A stretch of 64,000 nt of DNA, taken from positions 18,576 through 82,575 of the forward strand of contig DKRJ01000010.1 of NCBI GenBank assembly GCA_002472145.1. The letters run 5' to 3'. Below are positions 49,279 through 58,303 of the stretch, in pieces. Origin of the DNA: Clostridiales bacterium UBA7285 (GTDB lineage Bacteria > Bacillota > Clostridia > Peptostreptococcales > Anaerovoracaceae). The position numbers and the translations under genes are program-made. Within the stretch, counting starts at the first letter, position 1. The number at the start of each line of letters is the position of its first letter. The notes beneath the pieces were generated by a model. It saw nothing but the letters and a program-made list of their open reading frames with translations, ran no database searches and was not told the origin of the DNA.

Positions 49279-50148
49279 ATGAATGACATAATGCGCGTGC
49301 GCGAGGGAGAACCGGGATTCCCGGAACGCTTTGACAAGTTTCTGGACGAGAGGTCGCGCGCGAAGGAAATATATTATCTGGGAGATCTCGCTCTTGCGAA
49401 TGAGAAGAGCATCGCGGTCGTGGGGAGCCGTAAGAGTTCATCGTACGGTCTGACGGTCGCAAACGAGGTCGGCAGGCTCGCGGCGGAGTACGGCTATGTG
49501 GTCATAAGCGGCCTCGCGCGGGGAATCGACAGCGCCGCTCAGCGAGCTGTTCTCGAGGCGGGCGGCAAAACGATAGGCATAGTCGCGAACGGACTCGATA
49601 TTTATTATCCTCCCGAGAACAGGAACCTCCAGGACAGGATCGCCCGGGAAGGTCTTCTCTTGTCGGAATATCCTCCGGGAGAAAGAGCCAGAGGCTACTA
49701 TTTCCCTCTGAGGAACAGGCTGATCTGCGCTCTCGCGGACGCGGTCGTCGTCGTGGAGGCGGGGACCAGGAGCGGCGCCCTGATCACGGCGGAATGCGCC
49801 GCTGAACAGGGCAAGCACGTATTCGCTGTACCGGGACGCATCACAAACCCAGGCAGTCTGGGCACGAACAAGCTGATCAAGGACGGAGCGCAGATCCTGG
49901 TCTCGTGCAATGACATATTCGAATATTTCAGATGCGAGATCCCCGAGTCGAGAGACAGGTACAGCACCCTCGGCGAGGACGAAAGAAAGATAGTCGACGT
50001 GCTTGCGGCCGAGGGAGAAATGAGCGTCGAATCGCTGAGCCGGGCATCCGGATTCGACATACGCGATCTCAACTCTCTCATTACGATCCTGGAGATAAAA
50101 GGAGTGGCTGCCTGTGAGATGGGTAAAATTTTTATTGCCGAACTATAG
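49279..50148 (+). CDS. dprA: DNA processing protein DprA
   Basis: Binds incoming single-stranded DNA during transformation and loads RecA. In 289 residues the Rossmann-like core is clear: VVGSRKSSSYGLTVANEVG (about residue 48), VISGLARGIDSAAQRAVLEAGGKTIGIVANGLD-type strand and loop, and GALITAECAAEQGKHVFAVPG. A short C-terminal winged-helix segment (VESLSRASGFDIRDLNSLITILEIKG) ends the protein. The usual N-terminal SAM/HhH-like domain is reduced to ~45 residues. The start has little ribosome-site support. The topA promoter lies at its 3' end. Confidence 0.94.
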   Translation: MNDIMRVREGEPGFPERFDKFLDERSRAKEIYYLGDLALANEKSIAVVGSRKSSSYGLTVANEVGRLAAEYGYVVISGLARGIDSAAQRAVLEAGGKTIGIVANGLDIYYPPENRNLQDRIAREGLLLSEYPPGERARGYYFPLRNRLICALADAVVVVEAGTRSGALITAECAAEQGKHVFAVPGRITNPGSLGTNKLIKDGAQILVSCNDIFEYFRCEIPESRDRYSTLGEDERKIVDVLAAEGEMSVESLSRASGFDIRDLNSLITILEIKGVAACEMGKIFIAEL

Positions 50149-50162
50149 ATTTCTGATACAAT
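50135..50162 (+). promoter_or_regulatory. topA promoter
   Basis: TTGCCG (50135-50140), 16-bp spacer, TACAAT (50157-50162). Confidence 0.55.
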
Positions 50163-50204
50163 AACTATCTGTAAAATCTACATAGTTTAACTCAAAGAGG
50201 GAAT

Positions 50205-52388
50205 ATGGCAGCTAAATCTACATCCAAAGCGAAATCTTCGACAAAAGCGAAATCTTCAACAAAAGCAAAAACAAAAACAAAAACAACGTCGGCAGTCAGG
50301 GCATCGGCGAAATCGCCCGCGAAAACTTCAAAAGCGAAGTCTGACACGATCCTCGTGATAGTCGAGTCGCCGTCAAAGGCAAAGACGATAGGAAAGTATC
50401 TCGGCTCGAAATACAAGGTCGTCGCTTCTGTGGGACACGTCCGGGATCTGCCAAAGAGCAAACTCGGCATCGACATAGACAATAATTTTGAGCCTCAGTA
50501 TATCGCGATCCGCGGCAAGGGAGACCTGATCAAGTCGCTGAAAAAAGAAGCCGACAACTCGGCAGGCGTTCTGCTCGCGACGGACCCCGACCGCGAGGGA
50601 GAGGCGATCTCATGGCATCTCGCGCATCTTCTCGGCATCGATCCTAATTCCAAATGCAGGATAGAGTTCCATGAGATAACGAAAAGTGCGATCCTCAACG
50701 CCATCAAAAATCCGCGCCCGATCGATCTCGGGCTTGTAGACGCGCAGCAGGCGAGGAGAGTGCTCGACCGGCTCGTCGGATATGAGATAAGTCCGATCCT
50801 GTGGCGCAAGGTCCGCAAGGGCCTTTCAGCGGGAAGAGTCCAGTCGGCCGCGCTGAAGATCATATGCGACAGAGAGCGTAAGATCACCGCGTTCGTACCG
50901 GAGGAATACTGGAACATAAGCGTTAAATTCCGCAAGGGCCGCATTTTCACGGCTAAACTCGCCGAATACAACGGCAGGAAGATCACCGTCAAAAACGAAA
51001 AAGAGAACAACGAAGTCATAGCCGCACTCAAAGCCGGCAAGTTCAACGTGTCCTCGATCAAAGAAAAAGATCGCGCCGTAAAGTCGCTTCCGCCTTTTGT
51101 CACGAGCACGCTTCAGCAGGATGCCGGCAACAAACTGAATTTCACGGCACGAAAGACCATGATGGTCGCGCAGCAACTTTACGAAGGCGTCGAGATCAAA
51201 GGACGCGGAAGCGCCGGTCTTATCACGTATCTCCGCACCGATTCTGTCAGGGTCTCCGAGGAGGCCAGAAGCGCGGCAAAGGCGTATATATCAGAGAATT
51301 TTGGCTCTCAGTACACGTCGAACAACTACTACTCGAACAAAAAGAAGGACATCCAGGACGCCCACGAGGCGATAAGGCCTTCGATCATCGACCTTACTCC
51401 TGCCAAAGCCGCTTCATCTCTCACGCCCGATCAACTGAAACTTTACACGTTGATCTGGAACCGCTTCATGGCCAGCCAGATGGCGCCTTCGCGTTCCAAG
51501 GTGACATCCGTCGACATCGCCAACGGCGGCTATACTCTTAAAACCTCGGGCGAGGAGATCCTCTTTGACGGGTTTAGGCGGGTATATAAGCCGTACTCCG
51601 AAGAGGCGGAGGAAAAGAAGCTTCCAGACCTTAAGGAAGGAGAAGAACTTGCTCCTGTCGACATTTCGGGCGAGCAGGCCTTCACGCAGCCACCTCAGAG
51701 ATTCACGGAGGCGAGCCTAGTGAAGGAACTGGAAGAGAGGAACATCGGCAGACCGAGCACGTACGCTCCTATAGTCAGCACGCTTTCGGAACGCAAATAC
51801 GTTACGAAGGTCAAGAAGGCCCTGAAGCCTACCGATCTGGGTTTTGTCGTCGACGAACTCATGGAGGACTACTTCACGGATATCGTTGACGCCGGGTTCA
51901 CAGCCGGAATGGAAGATAAACTCGATAACGTGGAGCGCGGCGAAACGGAATGGCACTGCGTGGTTTCGGATTTCTACGGACCTTTCTCCGAGGAACTCAA
52001 AGCCGCCGACAAAGAAATAGAGCGCGTCAAACTACCTGAGATCAAGACCGACGAAGTCTGCGAGATCTGCGGCAGGCCGATGGTCATCAAAACGGGAAGA
52101 TTCGGCGAATTCCTGGCCTGCAGCGGCTACCCTGAGTGCAGGAACACCAGGCCGATCGTGAAGAAGACCGGTGTGAAATGCCCGAACTGCGGCAAGGACA
52201 TCGTCGTTCGCAGAAGCAAAAAAGGCAAGGTTTTTTACGGGTGCAGCGGCTACCCTGAATGCAAGACCGTTTTCTGGTACAAGCCTGTTGAAAAGAAGTG
52301 CCCGAAATGCGGCAGTCTTCTCGTCGAAAGGAAGGGTAAGGGGTATAAGCTCGCCTGTTCCAACAAGGACTGCGACTACAAAGAATAG
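50205..52388 (+). CDS. topA: DNA topoisomerase I
   Basis: Relaxes negative supercoils by cutting one strand through a tyrosine link. The Toprim part has VIVESPSKAKTIGKYL (about 48-63) and the acidic DPDREGEAISWH triad (about 127-138). The active-site Tyr is in GLITYLRTDS (about 343). Three Cys4 zinc ribbons close the protein (CEICGRPM, CPNCGKDI, CPKCGSLL). A 45-residue Lys/Ser/Thr-rich N-terminal tail, made of repeated KSSTKAK-like units, precedes the core; it is unusual and may add DNA contacts. 727 residues in total. It heads a topA-hslV-hslU-codY row typical of Bacillota. Confidence 0.96.
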   Translation: MAAKSTSKAKSSTKAKSSTKAKTKTKTTSAVRASAKSPAKTSKAKSDTILVIVESPSKAKTIGKYLGSKYKVVASVGHVRDLPKSKLGIDIDNNFEPQYIAIRGKGDLIKSLKKEADNSAGVLLATDPDREGEAISWHLAHLLGIDPNSKCRIEFHEITKSAILNAIKNPRPIDLGLVDAQQARRVLDRLVGYEISPILWRKVRKGLSAGRVQSAALKIICDRERKITAFVPEEYWNISVKFRKGRIFTAKLAEYNGRKITVKNEKENNEVIAALKAGKFNVSSIKEKDRAVKSLPPFVTSTLQQDAGNKLNFTARKTMMVAQQLYEGVEIKGRGSAGLITYLRTDSVRVSEEARSAAKAYISENFGSQYTSNNYYSNKKKDIQDAHEAIRPSIIDLTPAKAASSLTPDQLKLYTLIWNRFMASQMAPSRSKVTSVDIANGGYTLKTSGEEILFDGFRRVYKPYSEEAEEKKLPDLKEGEELAPVDISGEQAFTQPPQRFTEASLVKELEERNIGRPSTYAPIVSTLSERKYVTKVKKALKPTDLGFVVDELMEDYFTDIVDAGFTAGMEDKLDNVERGETEWHCVVSDFYGPFSEELKAADKEIERVKLPEIKTDEVCEICGRPMVIKTGRFGEFLACSGYPECRNTRPIVKKTGVKCPNCGKDIVVRRSKKGKVFYGCSGYPECKTVFWYKPVEKKCPKCGSLLVERKGKGYKLACSNKDCDYKE

Positions 52389-52554
52389 TCAAACAGTCGC
52401 AGTATTTTCAAAAAGACATAAATAATTCACTTAATTACCATTTTGGGGTGTATATAATTTAATAGTACTTAATAAAGCGTTGAATGCGTAACGGCGGGAT
52501 ACGCTTTAGTTTTTGATATATTGATGTTTCAGATACGAAACAGGAGGAAGAAAA
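52389..52554 (+). promoter_or_regulatory. Leader region of hslV
   Basis: AT-rich stretch with TATAAT at 52453-52458 and a weak -35 (TTAATT near 52431). AGGAGG lies 7 nt before the GTG. No gene is seen in these 166 nt. Confidence 0.45.
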
Positions 52555-53091
52555 GTGCAATTACACGCTACAACGATTTGCGCGGTAAAACGCAGCCCTG
52601 ACGACGTTGCCATCGGAGGAGACGGCCAGGTCACGATGGGCGAGACCACGATAATGAAGAACGGCGCAAAAAAAGTCAAGAAAATATATGACGGCAAGGT
52701 CCTGCTCGGTTTTGCGGGATCCGTCGCCGACGCTTTTACACTTACCGAAAAATTTGAGAAAAAACTCGAAGAGCACGGTGGCAACCTGAGGCGTGCGGCC
52801 GTTGACCTCGCGCAGCTCTGGAGAAGCGACAGAGGAATGAGAAATCTGGAGGCGCTGATGATCGTCGCCGACAGAGACGATATGCTTGTTTTGTCGGGCA
52901 ACGGCGAAGTCATCGAACCGGACGAAAACTTCGTCGCGATCGGATCGGGCGGGAACTTTGCCTATTCAGCCGCAAACGCGCTCTATAACCACACCGACAT
53001 GGACGCGGCTTCGATCGTAAGGGAATCGCTGCGCATCGCTTCTTCGATCTGCGTCTATACTAACAGCAACATCACGGTCGAAACACTGTAG
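52555..53091 (+). CDS. hslV: ATP-dependent protease peptidase subunit HslV (ClpQ/CodW)
   Basis: Dodecameric threonine-type peptidase that works with the HslU unfoldase. The 178 residues have the SGDGQVT-like [36 protein letters not shown], the conserved GDG and GSGGNFA segments and ICVYTNSN at the end. The N-terminus reads [11 protein letters not shown]: five residues before the Thr-Thr pair must be removed to expose the nucleophile. Bacillus subtilis CodW has a similar short lead (ending HATTI) and is reported to use Ser; here no Ser is present in the lead, so Thr is the likely nucleophile. GTG start with AGGAGG at ideal spacing. Confidence 0.95.
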   Translation: MQLHATTICAVKRSPDDVAIGGDGQVTMGETTIMKNGAKKVKKIYDGKVLLGFAGSVADAFTLTEKFEKKLEEHGGNLRRAAVDLAQLWRSDRGMRNLEALMIVADRDDMLVLSGNGEVIEPDENFVAIGSGGNFAYSAANALYNHTDMDAASIVRESLRIASSICVYTNSNITVETL

Positions 53092-53100
53092 GAGGCATCT

Positions 53101-54564
53101 ATGGCAAACAGATTAAAAGAGATGACGCCTAAGGAAATAGTCGCCGAGCTCGATAAATACATAATCGGCCAGGACGAGGCAAAGAAATCCGTTGCGGTGG
53201 CGCTCCGCAACAGATACAGGCGCTCCATGCTTTCAGACGAGATGAAGGAAGAGATCAAGCCTAAGAACATTCTGATGATGGGGCCTACCGGATGCGGCAA
53301 AACGGAGATAGCCCGCAGGCTCGCGAAGCTTATGGACGCCCCGTTCGTAAAGGTCGAGGCGACCAAGTTCACAGAGGTCGGATACGTCGGACGCGACGTG
53401 GACTCGATGGTGCGCGACCTGGCGGAGGCTTCCGTGAGGATCACCAAACAGACAAAACTCAAGGAAAAATACGATATCGCGGATCAGATCGCCGAGAACA
53501 AGATCGTCGCGGCGCTGGTCCCGGGCAAAAGAAAAAATACCGCTCAAAATGATTCCCTGAATCAGAACAGAGTCAACCCGTACGACGTCAACAGTCTGAA
53601 CAATTTCCTGAACAACATGATGAACGGGCAGCAGAACCAGCAGAACCAGCAGAATCAGCTGCCGCCCGAGGAGAAAACGGATTCCAACGTCGCGATGGCG
53701 AGAGACCAGGTCCGCCAGCAGCTCAAGCAGGGCCTTCTGGAGGATGAGTACATCGAGATCGAAGTGACCGAAGCGCCAAAGGGAAACCAGCTCGACATGA
53801 GCAACGAGGGCATGAGCATCGCGATCGGGAACATATTCGGAGGGATGGTCCCTCAGAAAACTAAGACGCGCCGCGTCAAGGTCAGCGAAGCGAGAAAGAT
53901 CCTTCGCGATCAGGAAGCCGCCAAACTCATCGACATGGAGCAGGTCACAGACGAGGCGCTTGAAAACGCCGAGCAGAACGGGATCATCTTTATCGACGAG
54001 ATCGATAAGATAGCAAACGATTCCGCATACGGCTCCGGGATCGACGTCTCACGCGAAGGCGTACAGAGAGACATCCTTCCGATCGTCGAGGGCAGCGTGG
54101 TGAATACGAAATACGGACCGCTCAAGACAGATCATATCCTGTTTATCGGCGCCGGCGCATTCAGCATGACGAAGCCTACGGACCTGATCCCCGAACTGCA
54201 GGGACGCTTCCCGGTCAGAGTCGAGTTGACGAGCCTGACAAAAGACGACTTCGTCAGGATACTGACAGAGCCGGAGAACGCTTTGATCAAACAAAACCAG
54301 GCGCTTCTGGCGACAGAGGGCATCAAACTTGAATTCACCGACGACGCCGTCGATGAGATAGCGGAACTGGCTTATCTGATGAACGAACAGACTGAGAACA
54401 TCGGAGCGCGCAGGCTGCACACAATTATGGAAAAACTTCTGGAGGACGTCTCGTACGACATTCCTGATACGAACGGGGAACCCCTCGTCATCGACAAGGA
54501 GTATGTGATCAGCAGATTCGGCGAGACGATCTCAAAGGAAGACGTAGACAAATACGTACTTTGA
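53101..54564 (+). CDS. hslU: ATP-dependent protease ATPase subunit HslU (ClpY/CodX)
   Basis: AAA+ unfoldase that feeds substrates to HslV. In 487 residues it has the N-terminal MTPKEIVAELDKYIIGQDEAKKSVA, Walker A GPTGCGKTEIAR (about 61-72), the pore motif GYVGRDVD (about 98), Walker B IIFIDEIDKI (about 295), and a C-terminal helical domain with GARRLHTIMEKLLED. The I-domain contains a low-complexity Asn/Gln insert (NNFLNNMMNGQQNQQNQQNQ, about 162-181) not seen in E. coli HslU. Starts 9 nt after hslV; the two are cotranslated. Confidence 0.97.
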   Translation: MANRLKEMTPKEIVAELDKYIIGQDEAKKSVAVALRNRYRRSMLSDEMKEEIKPKNILMMGPTGCGKTEIARRLAKLMDAPFVKVEATKFTEVGYVGRDVDSMVRDLAEASVRITKQTKLKEKYDIADQIAENKIVAALVPGKRKNTAQNDSLNQNRVNPYDVNSLNNFLNNMMNGQQNQQNQQNQLPPEEKTDSNVAMARDQVRQQLKQGLLEDEYIEIEVTEAPKGNQLDMSNEGMSIAIGNIFGGMVPQKTKTRRVKVSEARKILRDQEAAKLIDMEQVTDEALENAEQNGIIFIDEIDKIANDSAYGSGIDVSREGVQRDILPIVEGSVVNTKYGPLKTDHILFIGAGAFSMTKPTDLIPELQGRFPVRVELTSLTKDDFVRILTEPENALIKQNQALLATEGIKLEFTDDAVDEIAELAYLMNEQTENIGARRLHTIMEKLLEDVSYDIPDTNGEPLVIDKEYVISRFGETISKEDVDKYVL

Positions 54565-54631
54565 TACGCATGATCGACAGCGATCCTGAAGCGATCTGTG
54601 AGAGACTGAGAAAAAGGGGTGCAAATTCATT

Positions 54632-55414
54632 ATGAAGAAAGGTGATTTGATTTCCGAAATCAGAGCATTGGACAAAATGCTGCTGAGAACTACGGACGGC
54701 AACGTTTCATTCTCGGAACTTTGCGATTTTCTTTATGAGATGCTCGATTGCAACGTCTACATCGTAAATCGGCGCGGCAAGGTCCTGGCGGCAAAATTCG
54801 ACGCCGGCGAAGAGAAACCGTTCTATCTGGATGAAGAAACAAAAACGTATTTCCTCCCGGATGAGGTCAACGACAAGCTCCTGGCTGTAGAGGCAACGCT
54901 CGACAATCTGCGCGGGGATGATATCAAGGCTATTTTCGGCAAAGACTATAAACTTCCGCTCAAGTACCATACCATCGTACCTGTGGTCGCAGGCGACAGG
55001 AGAATAGCTACGCTTATTTTTGCCCGCTACGTCGGCGCGTTCACTAATGAGGAAATAGCCATCTGCGAATACGGGTCGACGGTAGTCGGCATCGAAGTTC
55101 GCCGCGGCATGGCCATCGAAGAAGAGGAAGAACAGCGTCAGCGCACGGCTGTAAGAAAGGCGCTGCAGACGCTTTCGTACTCGGAACTGGAAGCAATGAG
55201 GCTCGTTATCAATTCATTCGACGGCAGGGAAGGTTTCCTCGTGGCCAGCAAGATCGCCGATCAGACGGGCATCACCCGCTCCGTCATCCCGAACTCCCTC
55301 CGCAAACTCGAGAGCGCAGGAGTGATCGAATCCAGATCTCTCGGTATGAAGGGCACACACGTAAAGATCATCAACAAATATCTCAGAGAAGAACTCGCAA
55401 AACTCGAGGCATAA
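54632..55414 (+). CDS. codY: GTP/branched-chain amino acid sensing repressor CodY
   Basis: Global regulator that represses adaptation genes when GTP and Ile, Leu and Val are plentiful. The 260 residues have the N-terminal GAF domain (about 1-155) and a C-terminal winged helix with the strongly conserved VASKIADQTGITRSVIPNSLRKLESAGVIESRSLGMKGT (about 207-245). Length is typical. It follows hslU by 67 nt with AAAAAGGGG upstream, giving the clpYQ-codY order known from Bacillus. The T-box ileS and bcd genes in this window are possible parts of its regulon, but no good CodY box was found by eye. A terminator follows. Confidence 0.96.
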   Translation: MKKGDLISEIRALDKMLLRTTDGNVSFSELCDFLYEMLDCNVYIVNRRGKVLAAKFDAGEEKPFYLDEETKTYFLPDEVNDKLLAVEATLDNLRGDDIKAIFGKDYKLPLKYHTIVPVVAGDRRIATLIFARYVGAFTNEEIAICEYGSTVVGIEVRRGMAIEEEEEQRQRTAVRKALQTLSYSELEAMRLVINSFDGREGFLVASKIADQTGITRSVIPNSLRKLESAGVIESRSLGMKGTHVKIINKYLREELAKLEA

Positions 55415-55426
55415 TACAGCACTTAT

Positions 55427-55458
55427 CCGCCCGCGGCGCATACCGCGGACGGTTTTTT
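55427..55458 (+). terminator. codY terminator
   Basis: CCGCCCGCGG (55427-55436) pairs with CCGCGGACGG (55443-55452) with one mismatch and a 6-nt loop, followed by T6. The next start codon is only 3 nt beyond the T-run. Confidence 0.8.
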
Positions 55459-55461
55459 GTC

Positions 55462-56094
55462 ATGGAAACACTTTACATCACAGCAGCAAAAGAAGCGCAG
55501 GCGGAGATCATCATCGAGCGTTCCAGATTTATCTCGGCAGCCGCCCACGTTACGGGCAGAGAGGATGCCGAGCGGTTCATCGCCTCGATACGAAAAAAAT
55601 ACCGCGACGCGACTCACAACGTCCCTGCGTATATCGTGGGTGAGAAATCGGAGATAAAGGCGGCTTCTGACGACGGAGAACCAGCAGGTACGGCAGGAGG
55701 CCAGATCCTGAGGATGATAGAGGCACGCGGCCTGACGTTCACCGCTGTCGTGGTGACCCGCTACTTCGGGGGAAAGAAACTCGGCACGGGGGGACTTTCC
55801 AGAGCATACGCCGAGGCTGCCGCAAAGGCTCTCGATTCCGCGGGAGCAGCACGTGCCGTCATGAAGGACAGGATCGGCGTTTCGTGCGGGTATCCCGAAT
55901 ATGGGAAGGTGACGCGCTCCGGGGCTTTGGCGGCCGCCGCTGTCAGAAACGAGAAATTCGGCGCCTCCGTGACGTTCGAACTTGTCTGCGATTCGGCGGA
56001 TTCCGACGCCGTACTTTCGGCTGTGAGGGACGCGACGGCAGGCAGCGCGAAAACAGAGAGGCTGGGCTCATTCATCGATCTGGTACCCGCCTAG
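55462..56094 (+). CDS. yigZ: YigZ/IMPACT family protein
   Basis: A 210-residue protein of the UPF0029/IMPACT family, related to a domain of translational regulators; the bacterial member's exact role is unsettled. The family core is clear: RSRFISAAAHVTG, HNVPAYIVGEKSEIKAASDDGEPAGTAGG-type stretch (about 54-82), and VVVTRYFGGKKLGTGGLSRAYAEA (about 96-119). The C-terminal ~60 residues form the usual second ferredoxin-like domain. The ATG comes directly after the codY terminator T-run with no Shine-Dalgarno, so translation must be weak, leaderless or dependent on readthrough. Confidence 0.9.
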   Translation: METLYITAAKEAQAEIIIERSRFISAAAHVTGREDAERFIASIRKKYRDATHNVPAYIVGEKSEIKAASDDGEPAGTAGGQILRMIEARGLTFTAVVVTRYFGGKKLGTGGLSRAYAEAAAKALDSAGAARAVMKDRIGVSCGYPEYGKVTRSGALAAAAVRNEKFGASVTFELVCDSADSDAVLSAVRDATAGSAKTERLGSFIDLVPA

Positions 56095-56333
56095 GACGTT
56101 CGCTGAACTTTTTTATGAGGCGATAAGCGAATTTTGCTGAACCGAAATGTGCGCACTGCGTGAAGCGTGAGAAATAAGTGAAATAGCGTTTTTTTCGGTT
56201 GCAATGAACCGCAAAATATGATTAGATATATACGTATGCTGTTATTTTTATAACAAGGACTTGAACGGTCCTAAAACGGTATAGGCTGTCATTCTGCGTA
56301 AGGGCAGTCACAATATTTTAAGGAGGCATTTAC
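56095..56333 (+). promoter_or_regulatory. Control region of bcd-etfBA, with Rex-type operator
   Basis: TGTTAT-TTTT-ATAACA (56240-56255) is a perfect palindrome, matching the Rex pattern TTGTTA-N6-TAACAA with one mismatch (a C at 56239). Upstream, TTGCAA (56199-56204) with TAGATA/TATATA near 56223-56232 is a possible promoter. An AGGAC-N7-GTCCT hairpin (56256-56272) follows the operator. TTTTAAGGAGG lies before the ATG. Confidence 0.65.
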
Positions 56334-57476
56334 ATGAACTTTCAACTGACGAAGGAACAGGAATTCGTACAGAAAATGGTAAGAGCGTTCGCGAAAACCG
56401 AAGTTGAACCTTTGGCAGCGGACATCGACCAGACGCACCGTTTCCCAACCGAGACCGTTGAGAAAATGGCCAAGTACGGCATGATGGGGATTCCTTTCCC
56501 TACAAAGTACGGCGGAGCCGGCGGAGACGAGGTTTCCTATGCGATCACTATCGAAGAACTCGCTAAGGTCTGCGCTTCCACGGCTGTTATCGTTTCAGCG
56601 CACACGTCGCTTTGCTGCTGGCCTATTTACAAATACGGCACCGAAGAGCAGAAGATGAAATATCTGCCTGACCTGCTTTCAGGCAAGAAGCTCGGAGCTT
56701 TCGGTCTCACAGAGCCTAACGCCGGTACAGACGCGTCCGGACAGCAGACGAGAGCCGTGCTCGACGGAGACGAGTGGGTGCTCAACGGAGCTAAGTGCTT
56801 CATCACCAACGGCGGATACGCGAACGTATTCGTAGTCATGGCGATGACCGATAAATCGCTCGGAAATCACGGAATCAGTTCCTTCATCGTCGAGAAGACG
56901 GACCCTGGCTTCTCGATCGGCAAGACGGAAGATAAGATGGGCATCAGCGCATCTTCGACGACAGAGCTCATTTTCCAGAACTGCAGGATCCCTAAGGACA
57001 GACTCCTCGGACAGGAAGGCAATGGCTTTAAAGTCGCGATGAGCACGCTCGACGGCGGCCGTATCGGTATCGCTTCCCAGGCGCTCGGGATCGCCGAAGG
57101 CGCTCTGGAAGTCACGATCGACTACATGAAACAGAGAAAACAGTTCGGAAAGAAACTTTCTCAGATGCAGGCTCTGCAGTTCGTAGTTGCGGACCTCGCC
57201 ACGAGAATCGAAGCTTCCAAACTCCTCGTATATAAGGCAGCGTTCTGCGAAGATCAGGGCGTTTCCTACACCGTCCCTGCGGCGATGGCAAAACTCTACG
57301 CCGCTGAAACCGCAAGCTACGTAACTAACAAGTGCGTACAGCTCCACGGCGGATACGGATACACCAAAGACTACCCGGTAGAGAGAATGATGAGAGACGC
57401 AAAGATCACGGAAATCTACGAAGGCACTTCCGAGGTCCAGAGGATCGTCATCTCCAACTCGCTTCTGCGTAAATAG
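56334..57476 (+). CDS. bcd: Short-chain acyl-CoA dehydrogenase (butyryl-CoA dehydrogenase type)
   Basis: Reduces crotonyl-CoA to butyryl-CoA together with EtfBA, in many Clostridia as an electron-bifurcating complex that also reduces ferredoxin. The 380 residues have the FAD/acyl-CoA segment FGLTEPNAGTDASG (about 122-135), the ITNGG loop, RIGIASQALGIAEGAL, and the catalytic Glu in YEGTSEVQRI (about 363-372). Length is typical of SCAD/Bcd. The Etf genes follow 18 nt later, each with AAGGAGG. A palindrome of Rex type in the promoter region suggests repression at low NADH/NAD ratio. crt, hbd and thl are not here, so the rest of the pathway is encoded elsewhere. Confidence 0.92.
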   Translation: MNFQLTKEQEFVQKMVRAFAKTEVEPLAADIDQTHRFPTETVEKMAKYGMMGIPFPTKYGGAGGDEVSYAITIEELAKVCASTAVIVSAHTSLCCWPIYKYGTEEQKMKYLPDLLSGKKLGAFGLTEPNAGTDASGQQTRAVLDGDEWVLNGAKCFITNGGYANVFVVMAMTDKSLGNHGISSFIVEKTDPGFSIGKTEDKMGISASSTTELIFQNCRIPKDRLLGQEGNGFKVAMSTLDGGRIGIASQALGIAEGALEVTIDYMKQRKQFGKKLSQMQALQFVVADLATRIEASKLLVYKAAFCEDQGVSYTVPAAMAKLYAAETASYVTNKCVQLHGGYGYTKDYPVERMMRDAKITEIYEGTSEVQRIVISNSLLRK

Positions 57477-57494
57477 GATAAGGAGGATTAGGTA

Positions 57495-58292
57495 ATGTTC
57501 AATATTGTAGTATGCGCTAAACAGGTTCCGGATACCACAGAGATCAAAGTCAACCCGGAAACCGGTGCTCTGATCAGAGACGGCGTTCCAAGCATCCTCA
57601 ATCCTGATGACGCTAACGCTCTTGAAGAAGCACTTAAAATCAAGGATGCAGATCCTGACAACGTACACGTAGCAGTCATCTCGATGGGGCCTCCTCAGGC
57701 GCAGGACATGCTCTTCGAATGCATCGCGATGGGCGCTGACGAAGCGATCCTCCTCTCCGACAGAGCAGTAGGCGGATCCGACACATGGGCTACGTCAAAC
57801 GCCATCACCGCTACGATCAAGAAGTACGGCAAATACGATCTGATCATCGGCGGAAGACAGGCCATCGATGGAGATACCGCTCAGGTAGGACCTCAGATCG
57901 CCGAAAAACTTCACCTCCCTCAGGTGACGTACGTTCAGAAGTGCGAACTCAGCGCTGACAAGACGAAGGTCACTGTTGAGAGACAGCTCGAAGACGGATA
58001 CGAAGTCATCGAGGCACCTATCCCTTGCATGCTCACATGCACGAAGGAACTGAACACCCCGAGATACATGAACATGAAAGGCATCTTCAATACCGAGAAG
58101 AACATCACGGTCTGGAGCGCTGCCGACATCGGAGTCGATCTCGGAACAGTAGGCCTGAAGGCTTCCCCTACGAACGTATTCCGTTCGTTCACGCCGAAGC
58201 CAAAGGGAAAGGGCACGATGCTCGAAGGCGACACCGAGAAGGAAGTCGCTGAGAAACTCGTCATCGCTCTGAAGAAGAAACACATCATCTAA
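57495..58292 (+). CDS. etfB: Electron transfer flavoprotein beta subunit
   Basis: Binds FAD/AMP with EtfA and passes electrons to the acyl-CoA dehydrogenase. The 265 residues start with the family [20 protein letters not shown], contain [25 protein letters not shown] (about 115-139), and end with a [15 protein letters not shown] tail. The N-terminal TTEIKVN with the downstream GRQAIDGDT is typical of bifurcating EtfB, although a conclusive bifurcation call needs alignment. Strong AAGGAGG precedes the ATG. Adjacent etfA follows 11 nt later. Confidence 0.95.
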   Translation: MFNIVVCAKQVPDTTEIKVNPETGALIRDGVPSILNPDDANALEEALKIKDADPDNVHVAVISMGPPQAQDMLFECIAMGADEAILLSDRAVGGSDTWATSNAITATIKKYGKYDLIIGGRQAIDGDTAQVGPQIAEKLHLPQVTYVQKCELSADKTKVTVERQLEDGYEVIEAPIPCMLTCTKELNTPRYMNMKGIFNTEKNITVWSAADIGVDLGTVGLKASPTNVFRSFTPKPKGKGTMLEGDTEKEVAEKLVIALKKKHII

Positions 58293-58303
58293 GGAGGATA
58301 AAA

